Shown here: one piece after another, positions 1-12,061 of the stretch
Position numbering within the stretch: position 1 is the stretch's first letter
How the letters are laid out: each line of letters opens with the position of its first letter
NCBI GenBank assembly: GCA_000474255.1
Contig: BATO01000037.1
Coordinates: 1 to 54,254 of the forward strand
Reading direction: 5' to 3'
Length of the DNA: 54,254 nucleotides
Origin: Aquipseudomonas alcaligenes MRY13-0052
GTDB taxonomy: Bacteria; Pseudomonadota; Gammaproteobacteria; Pseudomonadales; Pseudomonadaceae
The notes under the pieces: generated by a model
Databases searched by the model: none
What the model was told of the DNA's origin: nothing
What the model saw: the letters and a program-made list of their open reading frames with translations, nothing else
Translations under genes and position numbers: made by a program

Positions 1-91
1 TGGCGGCATAGCTCGCGCCGCGCTGCAGCGCGCCCGGGTCGAAGTCCTGCTGCCAGTCGTGCTGGCGCAGGTGTTCGAGCAGTGTCGGCAC
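1..91 (-). CDS. Partial CDS at window edge, unidentified (possibly SWIM/SNF2-type)
   Basis: After the csiV stop, the minus strand stays open to the window edge in a new frame. The likely start is a GTG at 91-89, 5 nt past the csiV stop. It gives about 30 residues beginning MPTLLEHLRQHDWQQDF and containing DPGALQRGASYAA. The pattern F-D-P-x(3)-Q-R-G-x(2)-Y-A resembles the N-terminal segment before the SWIM zinc finger of some bacterial SNF2-like helicases, but 30 residues cannot prove that. No good Shine-Dalgarno site is visible, so translation may be coupled to csiV. The open frame and spacing are seen; the family is a guess. Confidence 0.4.
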   Translation of the reverse strand, partial: MPTLLEHLRQHDWQQDFDPGALQRGASYAA

Positions 92-96
92 GTGGC

Positions 97-621
97 TCAG
101 AGCGGGCTGATGCGGATCAGGACGCCCAGGCTGGAGTGATCGAGGTAGGTCAGCTCGCCATTCTTCAGGCGGGTGCCCTGCTTGATGCGCTCGCTGCCGC
201 TGAGCAGGCCGCTGCCATCGAACTGGTTGACCCAGAAATCGACGGCGACATCGGTGTAGCGCACCTGGGACAGGGTCACGGTGCCTTCGACCGGGAAGTG
301 GCCCAGTTGCTGGTCACCGGTGCTGATGGCCACGCGGCTGGGATTGGCGCCGACGCTCTGCGACCAGGCCTTGTGCAGCAGCACCTGGTAGCCATTGCCG
401 GCGTTGAGCTTGGCGGCTTCGCCATTGAGTGCGGTGGCGCGCTCGCCGACGCTGTCCAGGCCCTGGGCGCCGTTGGCCCAGTCGTCCGGGGCTGGCTGGC
501 TGGCCGGGGTGGCGTCGCCCGACTGACGGAAGAGGATCAGCTCGACCTGGTAGAGCCCGTCGGCGAAGGCGCTGGGGGCCAGCAGGGCAAGCATCAGGGC
601 GAGGAAACGGAACGCACGCAT
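97..621 (-). CDS. csiV: CsiV-family periplasmic protein
   Basis: A 174-residue protein with an N-terminal signal peptide (hydrophobic FRFLALMLALLAPSAFA, cleavage near residue 20). It then begins YQVELILFRQSGDATPA, the typical opening of the CsiV family (DUF2803-like, 'peptidoglycan binding protein CsiV'). The family is known from a Vibrio effector-immunity setting, but most Pseudomonas members have no assigned role. It lies 20 nt downstream of mfd on the same strand and is probably co-transcribed with it. The ATG at 621 precedes the signal peptide directly. The family call rests on the N-terminal block and on memory that a gene of this size follows mfd in Pseudomonas; the function is unknown. 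Confidence 0.75.
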   Translation of the reverse strand: MRAFRFLALMLALLAPSAFADGLYQVELILFRQSGDATPASQPAPDDWANGAQGLDSVGERATALNGEAAKLNAGNGYQVLLHKAWSQSVGANPSRVAISTGDQQLGHFPVEGTVTLSQVRYTDVAVDFWVNQFDGSGLLSGSERIKQGTRLKNGELTYLDHSSLGVLIRISPL

Positions 622-641
622 GGATCAGTCCTTTAAGCGGA

Positions 642-4085
<3,444 letters not shown>

Positions 4086-4117
4086 AGGAGGCTCCGGTCG
4101 GAAAATGGACCCGGGCG

Positions 4118-4147
4118 ATTGTAACTATCCCGACTGACGGATGTCAG
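4118..4147 (-). promoter_or_regulatory. Probable sigma-70 promoter of mfd
   Basis: On the minus strand, CTGACA (4147-4142) and TACAAT (4123-4118) are separated by 18 nt. This gives a start near 4111 and a leader of about 26 nt. The -35 box lies inside a perfect inverted repeat (4132-4149). Confidence 0.5.
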
Positions 4148-4149
4148 TC
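4132..4149. repeat. Perfect inverted repeat between mfd and gap
   Basis: GACTGAC (4132-4138), a 4-nt spacer, then GTCAGTC (4143-4149). It covers the mfd -35 box and sits 17 nt upstream of the gap -35 box. It could be a protein-binding site or chance. Confidence 0.5.
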
Positions 4150-4165
4150 TTACGTCCGCTGCAGA

Positions 4166-4194
4166 TTGCCGCCGCTTGCGCGCGCCGTCATAAT
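4166..4194 (+). promoter_or_regulatory. Probable sigma-70 promoter of gap
   Basis: TTGCCG (4166-4171) and CATAAT (4189-4194) with a 17-nt spacer. The predicted start is near 4201, about 37 nt before the GTG start codon of gap. Confidence 0.55.
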
Positions 4195-4237
4195 GTAGCC
4201 CCTTTTTTCAGCCCCTACATAGTGGAAGGTACTGCCC

Positions 4238-5686
4238 GTGACTCAGAAGCCCGACCAGTGTCTCGGTGAGTGGATCGATCGTGAAGCCCTCGCGGAAGCG
4301 ATGATTCCGTTGATTGGCCAGCTCTACCGTAACAACAGCGTGGTGACCTCGATCTATGGCCGTGGTCTGATCAACCGTTCGGTGATCGACATTCTCAAGG
4401 CCCACCGTTTCGCCCGTCACCGCCTGGCTGACGACAGCGAACTGTCGGTCCACGACACCTTCCCGATCCTCAAGGCCATGAGCGAGCTCAAGCTGGGCGC
4501 GGCCTCCGTGGACCTGGGCAAGATGGCCAGCAAGTTCAAGGCCGAAGGCAATGGCCGTGCCGTCGAGCAGTTCGTCAAGGACGAGCTGGCTGACGTGGTC
4601 GGCAAGCAGAACAGCGCTGCCCGCGAAGGCACCGACGTCGTTCTGTACGGCTTCGGCCGCATCGGCCGCCTGCTGGCGCGCATCCTGATCGAGAAAACCG
4701 GTGGTGGTGACGGCCTGCGTCTGCGCGCCATCGTCGTGCGCAAGGGCGCCAGCAACGACCTGGTCAAGCGCGCCAGCCTGCTGCGTCGCGACTCGGTACA
4801 CGGCAAGTTCGATGGCACCATCACCATCGACGAAGAAAACAACACCCTGACCGCCAACGGCAACCTGATCCAGGTGATCTACGCCAAGTCGCCGACCGAA
4901 GTCGACTACACCCAGTACGGCATCAAGAACGCCCTGCTGGTCGACAACACCGGCGTATGGCGTGATGCAGAGGGCCTGGGCCAGCACCTGAGCTGCCCGG
5001 GTGTCGATCGCGTGGTTCTGACCGCACCCGGCAAGGGCGCGCTGAAGAACATCGTGCACGGCATCAACCACACCGAAATCACCGCTGAAGACAAGATCAT
5101 CTCGGCCGCCTCTTGCACCACCAACGCCATCGTGCCGGTGCTCAAGGCCGTCAACGATCAGTACGGCATCGTCAACGGCCACGTCGAAACCGTTCACTCG
5201 TACACCAACGACCAGAACCTGATCGACAACTTCCACAAGGGCGATCGCCGTGGCCGCAGCGCGCCGCTGAACATGGTGATCACCGAGACCGGCGCCGCCA
5301 CCGCTGCCGCCAAGGCCCTGCCGGTACTGAAGGGCAAGCTGACTGGCAACGCCATTCGCGTACCGACGCCGAACGTGTCGATGGCCATCCTCAACCTGAA
5401 CCTGGAAAAGGCCACCACCCGCGAAGAGATCAACGAGTACCTGCGCCAGATGGCCATGCACTCGGACCTGCAGAAGCAGATCGACTTCGTCAGCTCGCAG
5501 GAAGTGGTCTCCACCGACTTCGTCGGTTCGCGCCATGCCGGCGTCGTGGATGCCGAGGCGACCATCGCCAACGACAACCGCGTCGTGCTCTACGTGTGGT
5601 ACGACAACGAGTTCGGCTACAGCTGCCAGGTGGTCCGCGTGATGGAAGACATGGCCGGGGTCAACCCGCCTGCCTTCCCCCGCTGA
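4238..5686 (+). CDS. gap: Glyceraldehyde-3-phosphate dehydrogenase, long form
   Basis: A 482-residue NAD(P)-dependent enzyme interconverting glyceraldehyde-3-phosphate and 1,3-bisphosphoglycerate. About 130 residues precede the Rossmann motif YGFGRIGRLLARIL (near 132-145), so it belongs to the long class rather than the usual ~335-residue form. The catalytic cysteine is in SAASCTTNAI (about residue 293), and the C-terminus carries WYDNEFGYS. The GTG at 4238 is chosen because GGAAGG (4224-4229) precedes it at good spacing and the peptide MTQKPDQCLGEW follows. It diverges from mfd and ends in a strong terminator. In pseudomonads such long forms are usually linked to gluconeogenesis; which direction this one serves is inference. 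Confidence 0.96.
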   Translation: MTQKPDQCLGEWIDREALAEAMIPLIGQLYRNNSVVTSIYGRGLINRSVIDILKAHRFARHRLADDSELSVHDTFPILKAMSELKLGAASVDLGKMASKFKAEGNGRAVEQFVKDELADVVGKQNSAAREGTDVVLYGFGRIGRLLARILIEKTGGGDGLRLRAIVVRKGASNDLVKRASLLRRDSVHGKFDGTITIDEENNTLTANGNLIQVIYAKSPTEVDYTQYGIKNALLVDNTGVWRDAEGLGQHLSCPGVDRVVLTAPGKGALKNIVHGINHTEITAEDKIISAASCTTNAIVPVLKAVNDQYGIVNGHVETVHSYTNDQNLIDNFHKGDRRGRSAPLNMVITETGAATAAAKALPVLKGKLTGNAIRVPTPNVSMAILNLNLEKATTREEINEYLRQMAMHSDLQKQIDFVSSQEVVSTDFVGSRHAGVVDAEATIANDNRVVLYVWYDNEFGYSCQVVRVMEDMAGVNPPAFPR

Positions 5687-5702
5687 TACCTCGGTGAAAA
5701 GA

Positions 5703-5728
5703 ACGGGAGCTTTCGGGCTCCCGTTTTT
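5703..5728 (+). terminator. Rho-independent terminator of gap
   Basis: ACGGGAGC (5703-5710) pairs perfectly with GCTCCCGT (5717-5724) around a 6-nt loop, followed by a T run, 17 nt after the gap stop. Confidence 0.9.
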
Positions 5729-5779
5729 CATTTTTAGGTCTGTAATCGCTTTACCCACCTTCTGTTTGGATATCCCTTG

Positions 5780-7171
5780 ATGGACGGACAACAGCTGCAC
5801 GCCGGCTCGCTCAAGCGCGGCCTGGAAAATCGCCATATCCAGCTGATCGCCCTTGGCGGCGCCATCGGCACCGGACTCTTCCTCGGCTCGGCCGGGGTGC
5901 TCAAATCCGCTGGCCCGTCGATGATCCTCGGTTACGCCATCGCCGGCTTCATCGCCTTCCTGATCATGCGCCAGCTCGGCGAGATGATCGTCGAGGAGCC
6001 CGTGGCCGGTTCCTTCAGCCACTTCGCCCACAAGTACTGGGGCGGCTACGCGGGTTTCCTGTCCGGCTGGAACTACTGGGTGCTCTATGTGCTGGTGGGC
6101 ATGGCCGAGCTGACGGCGGTGGGCAAGTACGTGCAGTTCTGGTGGCCGGAGGTACCGACCTGGGCCACGGCGGCGGCGTTCTTCGTGCTGATCAACCTGA
6201 TCAACCTGTCCAACGTCCGTGCCTTCGGTGAGACCGAATTCTGGTTCGCGCTGATCAAGGTGGTGGCGATCATCGGCATGATCGTGCTCGGTCTCTACCT
6301 GCTGATCAGCGGCGCCGGTGGCGAGCAGGCGGCGGTGAGCAACCTGTGGAGCCATGGCGGCTTCTTCCCCAATGGCCTGGAAGGGCTGGTGATGGTCCTG
6401 GCGATCATCATGTTCTCCTTCGGCGGCCTGGAGCTGGTGGGCATCACCGCTGCCGAGGCCAGCGAGCCGAAGAAGGTGATCCCCAAGGCGATCAACCAGG
6501 TGATCTGGCGCATCCTGATCTTCTACATCGGCGCCCTCAGCGTGCTGCTGATGCTCTACCCCTGGGACAAGCTGCTGGAAACCCTGGGCGCCGCCGGCGA
6601 CCCCTACAGCGGCAGCCCCTTCGTGCAGATCTTCTCGCTGATCGGCAGCGACCTGGCCGCGCACATCCTCAACTTCGTGGTGCTGACCGCCGCGCTGTCG
6701 GTCTACAACAGCGGCGTCTACTGCAACAGCCGCATGCTCTACGGCCTGGCCGAGCAGGGCGATGCGCCCAAGGCGCTGATGAAGGTCAACCGCCGTGGCG
6801 TGCCGGTGCTGGGCATCGCTGTGTCCGCGCTGGTGACCCTGCTCTGCGTGGTGGTCAACTACGTGGCGCCGCAGAAGGCTCTCGAGCTGCTGATGGCGCT
6901 GGTGGTCGCGGCCCTGGTGATCAACTGGGCGATGATCAGCCTGTCGCACCTGATGTTCCGCAAGTCCCTGCAGCGCCAGGGCATCGAGCCGTTCTTCAAG
7001 TCGCTCTGGTACCCCTTCAGCAACTACCTGTGCCTGGCCTTCGTGGCGCTGATCCTCGGTGTGATGCTGATGATCCCCGGCATCAACGTGTCGGTGTACG
7101 CCATTCCCTTCTGGCTCGGCTTCATCGCCATCTGCTACGCCATCCGACGCTCCGCGGGCCCTCGCTCGTAA
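5780..7171 (+). CDS. aroP: Aromatic amino-acid permease (APC family)
   Basis: A 463-residue inner-membrane proton symporter of the amino acid-polyamine-organocation superfamily with about 12 hydrophobic segments. The AroP/LysP/GABA-permease signature is present: LKRGLENRHIQLIALGGAIG, then TGLFLGSAGVL, and later GEMIVEEPVAGSFSHFA and FGETEFWFALIKV. Aromatic amino acids are the likely substrates, from resemblance to AroP and from its place after gap, where aroP1 lies in P. aeruginosa from memory. Phenylalanine, proline or GABA transport cannot be excluded. The ATG at 5780 is preferred to the adjacent TTG at 5777. No strong Shine-Dalgarno site is visible. It is flanked by terminators on both sides, so it is probably monocistronic. 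Confidence 0.9.
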   Translation: MDGQQLHAGSLKRGLENRHIQLIALGGAIGTGLFLGSAGVLKSAGPSMILGYAIAGFIAFLIMRQLGEMIVEEPVAGSFSHFAHKYWGGYAGFLSGWNYWVLYVLVGMAELTAVGKYVQFWWPEVPTWATAAAFFVLINLINLSNVRAFGETEFWFALIKVVAIIGMIVLGLYLLISGAGGEQAAVSNLWSHGGFFPNGLEGLVMVLAIIMFSFGGLELVGITAAEASEPKKVIPKAINQVIWRILIFYIGALSVLLMLYPWDKLLETLGAAGDPYSGSPFVQIFSLIGSDLAAHILNFVVLTAALSVYNSGVYCNSRMLYGLAEQGDAPKALMKVNRRGVPVLGIAVSALVTLLCVVVNYVAPQKALELLMALVVAALVINWAMISLSHLMFRKSLQRQGIEPFFKSLWYPFSNYLCLAFVALILGVMLMIPGINVSVYAIPFWLGFIAICYAIRRSAGPRS

Positions 7172-7177
7172 TGTCGG

Positions 7178-7205
7178 AAACGGGGGCTGCGGCCCCCGTT
7201 TTTCT
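7178..7205 (+). terminator. Rho-independent terminator of aroP
   Basis: AACGGGGGC (7179-7187) pairs perfectly with GCCCCCGTT (7192-7200) around TGCG, followed by T residues. It begins a few bases after the aroP stop. Confidence 0.9.
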
Positions 7206-7293
7206 TGGCGCGGCGGGCTGTGACCGTTCGTCCGCTGGCTGACTTCCAGTTGCCCAAATAGCGCTAACAGTCGGAAATTTCAGGACTTTCAGT

Positions 7294-7322
7294 GGCCGCT
7301 TGGGAAGTCGCCTCTTTATAAT
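7294..7322 (+). promoter_or_regulatory. Probable promoter of the nqr operon
   Basis: A perfect TATAAT lies at 7317-7322, but no good -35 box sits 16-18 nt upstream (GTGGCC to GGCCGC region). The start would be near 7329, leaving a leader of about 113 nt. The weak -35 suggests help from an activator, which is inference. Confidence 0.5.
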
Positions 7323-7331
7323 TCGCGGTTC

Positions 7332-7413
7332 TCGTCCCGGGGCCCTGCCGCGTGCTGGAGTTCGATCCGGCGCCTGCCTGGCGTTTGGCGGCTACTGTTC
7401 CACACCGGGACGA
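7332..7413 (+). promoter_or_regulatory. Structured 5' leader of the nqr operon
   Basis: TCGTCCCGG (7332-7340) and CCGGGACGA (7405-7413) form a perfect 9-bp inverted repeat closing a 64-nt loop. The loop holds a smaller hairpin (CGCC 7371-7374 with GGCG 7380-7383). The outer stem ends 28 nt before the nqrA start. No known riboswitch was recognised. Confidence 0.4.
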
Positions 7414-7441
7414 AACCCTTCTCAAGGTTCAGGCGAGAGAC

Positions 7442-8779
7442 ATGACAAGAATCAGACGGGGGTTGGACCTGCCCATCGCAGGCCAGCCTGAGCAGCGCAT
7501 CGAGGCTGCACGGGCCGTGCGTAGCGTGGCCGTGATCGGCTTCGACTACCACGGCATGAAGCCCACCATGCAGGTGCAGGTCGGCGACCGGGTGAAGCTG
7601 GGCCAGGCCCTGTTCGCCGACAAGAAGAACCCCGGCGTGATATTCACCGCACCGGCGGCAGGCGTGGTCTCGGCCATCCATCGCGGCGAGCAGCGCGTGC
7701 TGCAGTCGGTGGTGATCGATGTGGACGGCGATGACGAAGTCCTCTTCGACACCTGCCCGGACAACGCCCTGGATGCCCTCGAGCCCCAGGCCGTGCGGGA
7801 CAACCTGCAGCGTTCGGGCCTCTGGACCGCACTGCGCACGCGCCCGTTCAGCCGGGTGCCGGCCGTCGATGCCGTTCCCAGCTCGATCTTCGTCACCGCC
7901 CTCGATACCCATCCGCTGGCCGCCGACCCACAGCCGATCATCGCCGCCCACGCCGCCGACTTCGAGCGCGGCCTCAAGGTGTTGGCGCGCCTGGGCCGGG
8001 TATTCCTGTGCAAGGCCGACGGGGCCAGCCTGCCGGGTGAGCAGTTGACCGGTGTGCGTGCCGAGACCTTCTCCGGCCCGCATCCGGCGGGTCTTCCGGG
8101 CACCCACATCCACTTCCTCGACCCGGTCAGCGCCACCAAGAGCGTGTGGCACATCGGCTACCAGGACGTGATCGCCGTCGGCAAGCTATTCGCCACCGGC
8201 CGCCTGTGGGGCGAGCGCGTCGTGGCCCTGGCCGGCCCGGTGGTGGAGAAGCCGCGTCTGCTGGCCACCCGCCTGGGCGCGAGCCTCGACGAGCTGACCG
8301 CCGGCGAGCTCAAGCCCGGCGTCAACCGCGTGGTGTCCGGCTCCCTGCTGGGCGGGCGCACCTCCCGTGGTGCCTGCGCCTACCTGGGGCGCTACCACCT
8401 GCAGGTGTCCTGCCTCGCCGAAGGCCATGACCGCGAGCTGCTGCACTACCTGCGCGCCGGGGTGAACAAGCACTCGGTGCTGAACGTCTTCGTCTCCAAG
8501 TTGATGGCGGCCCGCCGGTTCGCCTTCAGCACCAGCACCAACGGCAGCCCGCGCGCCATGGTGCCGGTGGGCAACTACGAGGCGGTGATGCCGCTGGACA
8601 TCCTGCCCACCCAGTTGCTGCGCTACCTCATCGTCGGCGACACCGAGATGGCCCAGAAGCTGGGCTGCCTGGAACTGGACGAGGAAGACCTGGCGCTGTG
8701 CAGCTACGTCTGCGCCGGCAAGTACGAGTACGGCCCCATCCTGCGGGACAACCTCAACCGCATTGAGAAGGAGGGCTGA
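7442..8779 (+). CDS. nqrA: Na+-translocating NADH:quinone oxidoreductase subunit A
   Basis: A 445-residue cytoplasmic-side, cofactor-free subunit of the NQR complex, which oxidises NADH, reduces ubiquinone and pumps ions across the inner membrane. The N-terminus ([14 protein letters not shown]-x-PEQRIE) and the block [17 protein letters not shown] are diagnostic of NqrA. The frame is open upstream to 7352, but the ATG at 7442 is chosen because the family begins M[10 protein letters not shown] and a GAGAGA stretch precedes it. It is the first gene of an eight-gene operon, nqrABCDEF-apbE-nqrM. From memory, the Pseudomonas enzyme has been reported to move protons rather than Na+; nothing in this subunit decides that. 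Confidence 0.97.
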   Translation: MTRIRRGLDLPIAGQPEQRIEAARAVRSVAVIGFDYHGMKPTMQVQVGDRVKLGQALFADKKNPGVIFTAPAAGVVSAIHRGEQRVLQSVVIDVDGDDEVLFDTCPDNALDALEPQAVRDNLQRSGLWTALRTRPFSRVPAVDAVPSSIFVTALDTHPLAADPQPIIAAHAADFERGLKVLARLGRVFLCKADGASLPGEQLTGVRAETFSGPHPAGLPGTHIHFLDPVSATKSVWHIGYQDVIAVGKLFATGRLWGERVVALAGPVVEKPRLLATRLGASLDELTAGELKPGVNRVVSGSLLGGRTSRGACAYLGRYHLQVSCLAEGHDRELLHYLRAGVNKHSVLNVFVSKLMAARRFAFSTSTNGSPRAMVPVGNYEAVMPLDILPTQLLRYLIVGDTEMAQKLGCLELDEEDLALCSYVCAGKYEYGPILRDNLNRIEKEG

Positions 8780-8780
8780 C

Positions 8781-9992
8781 ATGGGCCTGCGCAAATTCCT
8801 CGACCGGATCGAGCACAACTTCGAACAGGGTGGCCGCTTCGAGAAGTGGTACGCCCTGTACGAAGCGATCGACACCTTCTTCTACCGGCCGGCCAACGTT
8901 ACCCGGACCACGGCCCACGTGCGCGATGGCATCGACCTCAAGCGCATGATGATCACCGTCTGGCTCTGCACTTTCCCGGCGATGTTCTTCGGCATGTGGA
9001 ACGTCGGCTACCAGGCCAACCTGGTGTTCGCCCAGAGCCCGGACCTGCTGGCCGCCCAGGACGGCTGGCGCTTCGCGCTGATCGGCAGCCTGGCGGGCTT
9101 CGACCCCAACAGCCTGTGGGACAACGTCATCCAGGGCGCGGCCTGGTTCCTGCCCATCTACGCCGTGACCTTCATCGTCGGCGGCTTCTGGGAAGTGCTG
9201 TTCGCTGCCATCCGCCGCCATGAAGTGAACGAAGGTTTCTTCGTCACCTCCGTGCTCTTCGCCCTGACCCTGCCACCGAGCATCCCGCTGTGGCAGGTGG
9301 CCCTCGGTATCAGCTTCGGCGTGGTGCTGGGCAAGGAAGTGTTCGGCGGCACCGGCAAGAACTTCCTCAACCCCGCCCTGGTGGGCCGTGCCTTCCTGTT
9401 CTTCGCCTACCCGGCGCAGATTTCCGGTGACGCGGTGTGGACGGCAGTGGACGGCTTCGCCGGCGCCACCTCCCTGAGCCTGGGCGCTGCCGGTGGCGTG
9501 GAGAACATCATCGGTCACGGCATCACCTGGATGGACGCCTTCCTCGGCACCATCCACGGCTCCATCGGCGAGACCAGCACCCTGGCCATCTTCATCGGCG
9601 GCGGCGTGCTGCTGCTGACCCGCATCGCCGCCTGGCGCATCGTCGCTGGCGTGATGCTGGGCATGATCGCCACCAGCACGCTGTTCAACACCATCGGCTC
9701 CGACACCAACCCGATGTTCGCCATGTCCTGGTACTGGCACCTGGTTCTCGGCGGCTTCGCCTTCGGCATGATGTTCATGGCCACCGACCCGGTGTCCGCC
9801 TCCATGACCAACACCGGCAAATGGCTGTTCGGCGCGCTGATCGGCCTGATGGTGGTGCTGATCCGCGTGGTCAACCCCGCCTTCCCGGAAGGCATGATGC
9901 TGGCGATCCTCTTCGCCAACCTCTGTGCACCGCTGATCGACCACTTCGTCGTCCAGGCCAATATCAAGCGGAGGCTGGCACGCCATGGCTAA
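8781..9992 (+). CDS. nqrB: Na+-translocating NADH:quinone oxidoreductase subunit B
   Basis: A 403-residue integral membrane subunit carrying covalent FMN and riboflavin; it forms much of the ion path. It starts [18 protein letters not shown] and has many hydrophobic segments. The FMN attachment motif is [10 protein letters not shown], with the flavinylated threonine at about residue 230 (codon 9468-9470). ApbE, encoded downstream, attaches this FMN. The ATG at 8781 follows AAGGAGGG (8768-8775) at good spacing; an upstream in-frame start at 8763 would overlap nqrA and lacks family support. Confidence 0.97.
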   Translation: MGLRKFLDRIEHNFEQGGRFEKWYALYEAIDTFFYRPANVTRTTAHVRDGIDLKRMMITVWLCTFPAMFFGMWNVGYQANLVFAQSPDLLAAQDGWRFALIGSLAGFDPNSLWDNVIQGAAWFLPIYAVTFIVGGFWEVLFAAIRRHEVNEGFFVTSVLFALTLPPSIPLWQVALGISFGVVLGKEVFGGTGKNFLNPALVGRAFLFFAYPAQISGDAVWTAVDGFAGATSLSLGAAGGVENIIGHGITWMDAFLGTIHGSIGETSTLAIFIGGGVLLLTRIAAWRIVAGVMLGMIATSTLFNTIGSDTNPMFAMSWYWHLVLGGFAFGMMFMATDPVSASMTNTGKWLFGALIGLMVVLIRVVNPAFPEGMMLAILFANLCAPLIDHFVVQANIKRRLARHG

Positions 9993-10773
9993 CCAGAAGG
10001 AATCCACGATCCGCACCCTGCTGGTGGCCCTGGTGGTCTGCCTGGTGTGCTCCATCTTCGTCGCCGGCGGGGCAGTAGCCCTCAAACCGGTGCAGGTGGA
10101 GAACCGCGAGCTGGACAAGCAGCGCAGCATCCTCTCCATCGCCGGCCTCGGCCAGCCGGGCATGTCCGCCAGCGAAGTGAAGGCACTCTATGCCGAGCGC
10201 ATCACCGCCAAGGTGGTGGACCTCTCCAGCGGCGAATACAGCGACGCCATCCAGGCCGCCGGCTTCGACCCGCTGAAGGCCGCCAAGGACCCGAAACTCT
10301 CTGACGCCCTGCCAGGTGACCAGGACATCGCCTCCATCAAGCGCCGCGAGCGCTTCACCACCGTCTACCTGGTGGAGAAGGATGGCCAACTGGACACCCT
10401 GATCCTGCCGGTGCGCGGCTACGGCCTGTGGTCGACCCTGTACGGCTTCCTCGCCCTCAAGGGCGACCTCAATACCGTGGTCGGCCTCGGCTTCTACCAG
10501 CATGGCGAGACCCCCGGCCTCGGCGGCGAGGTGGACAACCCGAAATGGAAGGCCCTGTGGAATGGCAAGAGCCTGTTCGATGAGCAGGGCCAGCTGGCCA
10601 TCCAGATCATCAAGGGCAGCGTCGAGCCCGGCTCGCCCAACGCCAGCCACCAGGTCGACGGCCTGGCCGGCGCCACGCTGACCAGCAAGGGCGTCAACAA
10701 CCTGCTTCATTTCTGGCTTGGCAAGAACGGCTTCGGCCCCTTCCTGGCCAAGCTCAACGACGGGGAGGCATGA
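9985..10773 (+). CDS. nqrC: Na+-translocating NADH:quinone oxidoreductase subunit C
   Basis: A 262-residue subunit with one N-terminal membrane anchor ([20 protein letters not shown]) and a periplasmic FMN-binding domain. The second covalent FMN goes on the threonine of [11 protein letters not shown] (about residue 231, codon 10675-10677). The block [16 protein letters not shown] is typical of the FMN_bind fold. The ATG at 9985 overlaps the end of nqrB by 8 nt, indicating translational coupling. Length is normal for NqrC. Confidence 0.97.
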   Translation: MANQKESTIRTLLVALVVCLVCSIFVAGGAVALKPVQVENRELDKQRSILSIAGLGQPGMSASEVKALYAERITAKVVDLSSGEYSDAIQAAGFDPLKAAKDPKLSDALPGDQDIASIKRRERFTTVYLVEKDGQLDTLILPVRGYGLWSTLYGFLALKGDLNTVVGLGFYQHGETPGLGGEVDNPKWKALWNGKSLFDEQGQLAIQIIKGSVEPGSPNASHQVDGLAGATLTSKGVNNLLHFWLGKNGFGPFLAKLNDGEA

Positions 10774-10775
10774 AC

Positions 10776-11444
10776 ATGGCGCAACCCACGATCCGCTCGG
10801 TCCTGCTGGACCCGATCCTGCACAACAACCCCATCGGCCTGCAGATCCTCGGCATCTGCTCGGCCCTGGCGGTCACCTCCAACCTGAAGACCGCGCTGGT
10901 GATGTCCATCGCCCTGACGCTGGTGACCGGCTTCTCCAACCTGTTCATCTCGATGATCCGCAGCCAGATCCCCAGCTCGATCCGCATGATCGTGCAGATG
11001 GTGATCATCGCCTCGCTGGTGATAGTGGTCGACCAGGTGCTCAAGGCCTATGCCTTCAGCCTGTCCAAGCAGCTCTCGGTGTTCGTCGGCCTGATCATCA
11101 CCAACTGCATCGTGATGGGCCGCGCCGAGGCCTTCGCCATGGCCAACCCGCCTGTGCTGTCGTTCTTCGACGGCATCGGCAACGGCCTCGGCTACAGCGC
11201 CATGCTCATCGTCCTCGGCGTGATCCGCGAGCTGTTCGGCTCCGGCAAGCTGCTGGGCTACGAGATCCTCCCGGTGATCAACGACGGCGGCTGGTACCAG
11301 CCCAACGGCATGCTGCTGCTGCCGCCCTCGGCCTTCTTCCTCATCGGCCTGATCATCTGGGCCCTGCGCAGCTGGAAGACCGAGCAGAAGGAAGCCCCGT
11401 CCTTCAAGATCGCGCCCCAGGTATCCAACAAGGAGGCCTACTGA
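10776..11444 (+). CDS. nqrD: Na+-translocating NADH:quinone oxidoreductase subunit D
   Basis: A 222-residue, six-helix membrane subunit of the Rnf/Nqr RnfA-E type. With NqrE it holds an iron centre in the membrane. Diagnostic blocks are [20 protein letters not shown] and [20 protein letters not shown]. Two start codons compete: ATG 10770, overlapping the nqrC stop, and ATG 10776. The second is preferred because GGGGAGG (10762-10768) stands 7 nt before it and MAQPTIRSV matches the usual family N-terminus. Confidence 0.95.
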   Translation: MAQPTIRSVLLDPILHNNPIGLQILGICSALAVTSNLKTALVMSIALTLVTGFSNLFISMIRSQIPSSIRMIVQMVIIASLVIVVDQVLKAYAFSLSKQLSVFVGLIITNCIVMGRAEAFAMANPPVLSFFDGIGNGLGYSAMLIVLGVIRELFGSGKLLGYEILPVINDGGWYQPNGMLLLPPSAFFLIGLIIWALRSWKTEQKEAPSFKIAPQVSNKEAY

Positions 11445-12052
11445 TGGAGCACTACATCAGCCTGTTCGTGAAGGCGGTGTTCGTCGAGAACATGGCCCTG
11501 GCCTTCTTCCTCGGCATGTGCACCTTCATCGCCATTTCCAAGAAGGTGGAGACCGCCATCGGCCTCGGCATCGCCGTGATCGTGGTGCAGGCCATCACCG
11601 TGCCGGCCAACAACCTGCTCTACACCCTCCTGCTCAAGGACGGCGCGCTGGCGTGGGCCGGCCTGCCGGACGTGGACCTGTCGTTCCTCGGCCTGCTCAG
11701 CTACATCGGGGTGATCGCCGCCATCGTGCAGATCCTCGAGATGCTGCTCGACAAGTACGTGCCCTCGCTCTACAACGCCCTCGGCGTTTTCCTGCCGCTG
11801 ATCACGGTGAACTGCGCCATCATGGCCGGCTCGCTGTTCATGGTGGAGCGCGACTACAACCTGGGTGAGAGCGTGGTCTACGGCGTCGGTTCCGGCTTCT
11901 CCTGGGCCCTGGCCATCGCGTTGCTCGCCGGCATCCGCGAGAAGCTCAAGTACAGCGATGTACCCGAGGGCCTGCAGGGCCTGGGCATCACCTTCATCAC
12001 CATCGGCCTGATGTCGCTGGGTTTCATGTCCTTCTCGGGCGTCCAGTTGTAA
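11444..12052 (+). CDS. nqrE: Na+-translocating NADH:quinone oxidoreductase subunit E
   Basis: A 202-residue integral membrane partner of NqrD. The protein starts [20 protein letters not shown] and contains [14 protein letters not shown] and [15 protein letters not shown]; the cysteines in these two segments correspond to the iron ligands known for the family. The ATG at 11444 shares a base with the nqrD stop (TGATG), and AGGAGG (11431-11436) lies just upstream. The same frame is open far upstream across nqrD, but that part is a shadow. Confidence 0.96.
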   Translation: MEHYISLFVKAVFVENMALAFFLGMCTFIAISKKVETAIGLGIAVIVVQAITVPANNLLYTLLLKDGALAWAGLPDVDLSFLGLLSYIGVIAAIVQILEMLLDKYVPSLYNALGVFLPLITVNCAIMAGSLFMVERDYNLGESVVYGVGSGFSWALAIALLAGIREKLKYSDVPEGLQGLGITFITIGLMSLGFMSFSGVQL

Positions 12053-12061
12053 GGAGGCGAC

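Noticed and set aside
4208-6949. Minus-strand open frame of 913 codons across gap and aroP
   Set aside because: It spans two well-supported genes and a strong terminator; the product is His/Gln/Asp-rich and typical of an antisense shadow.
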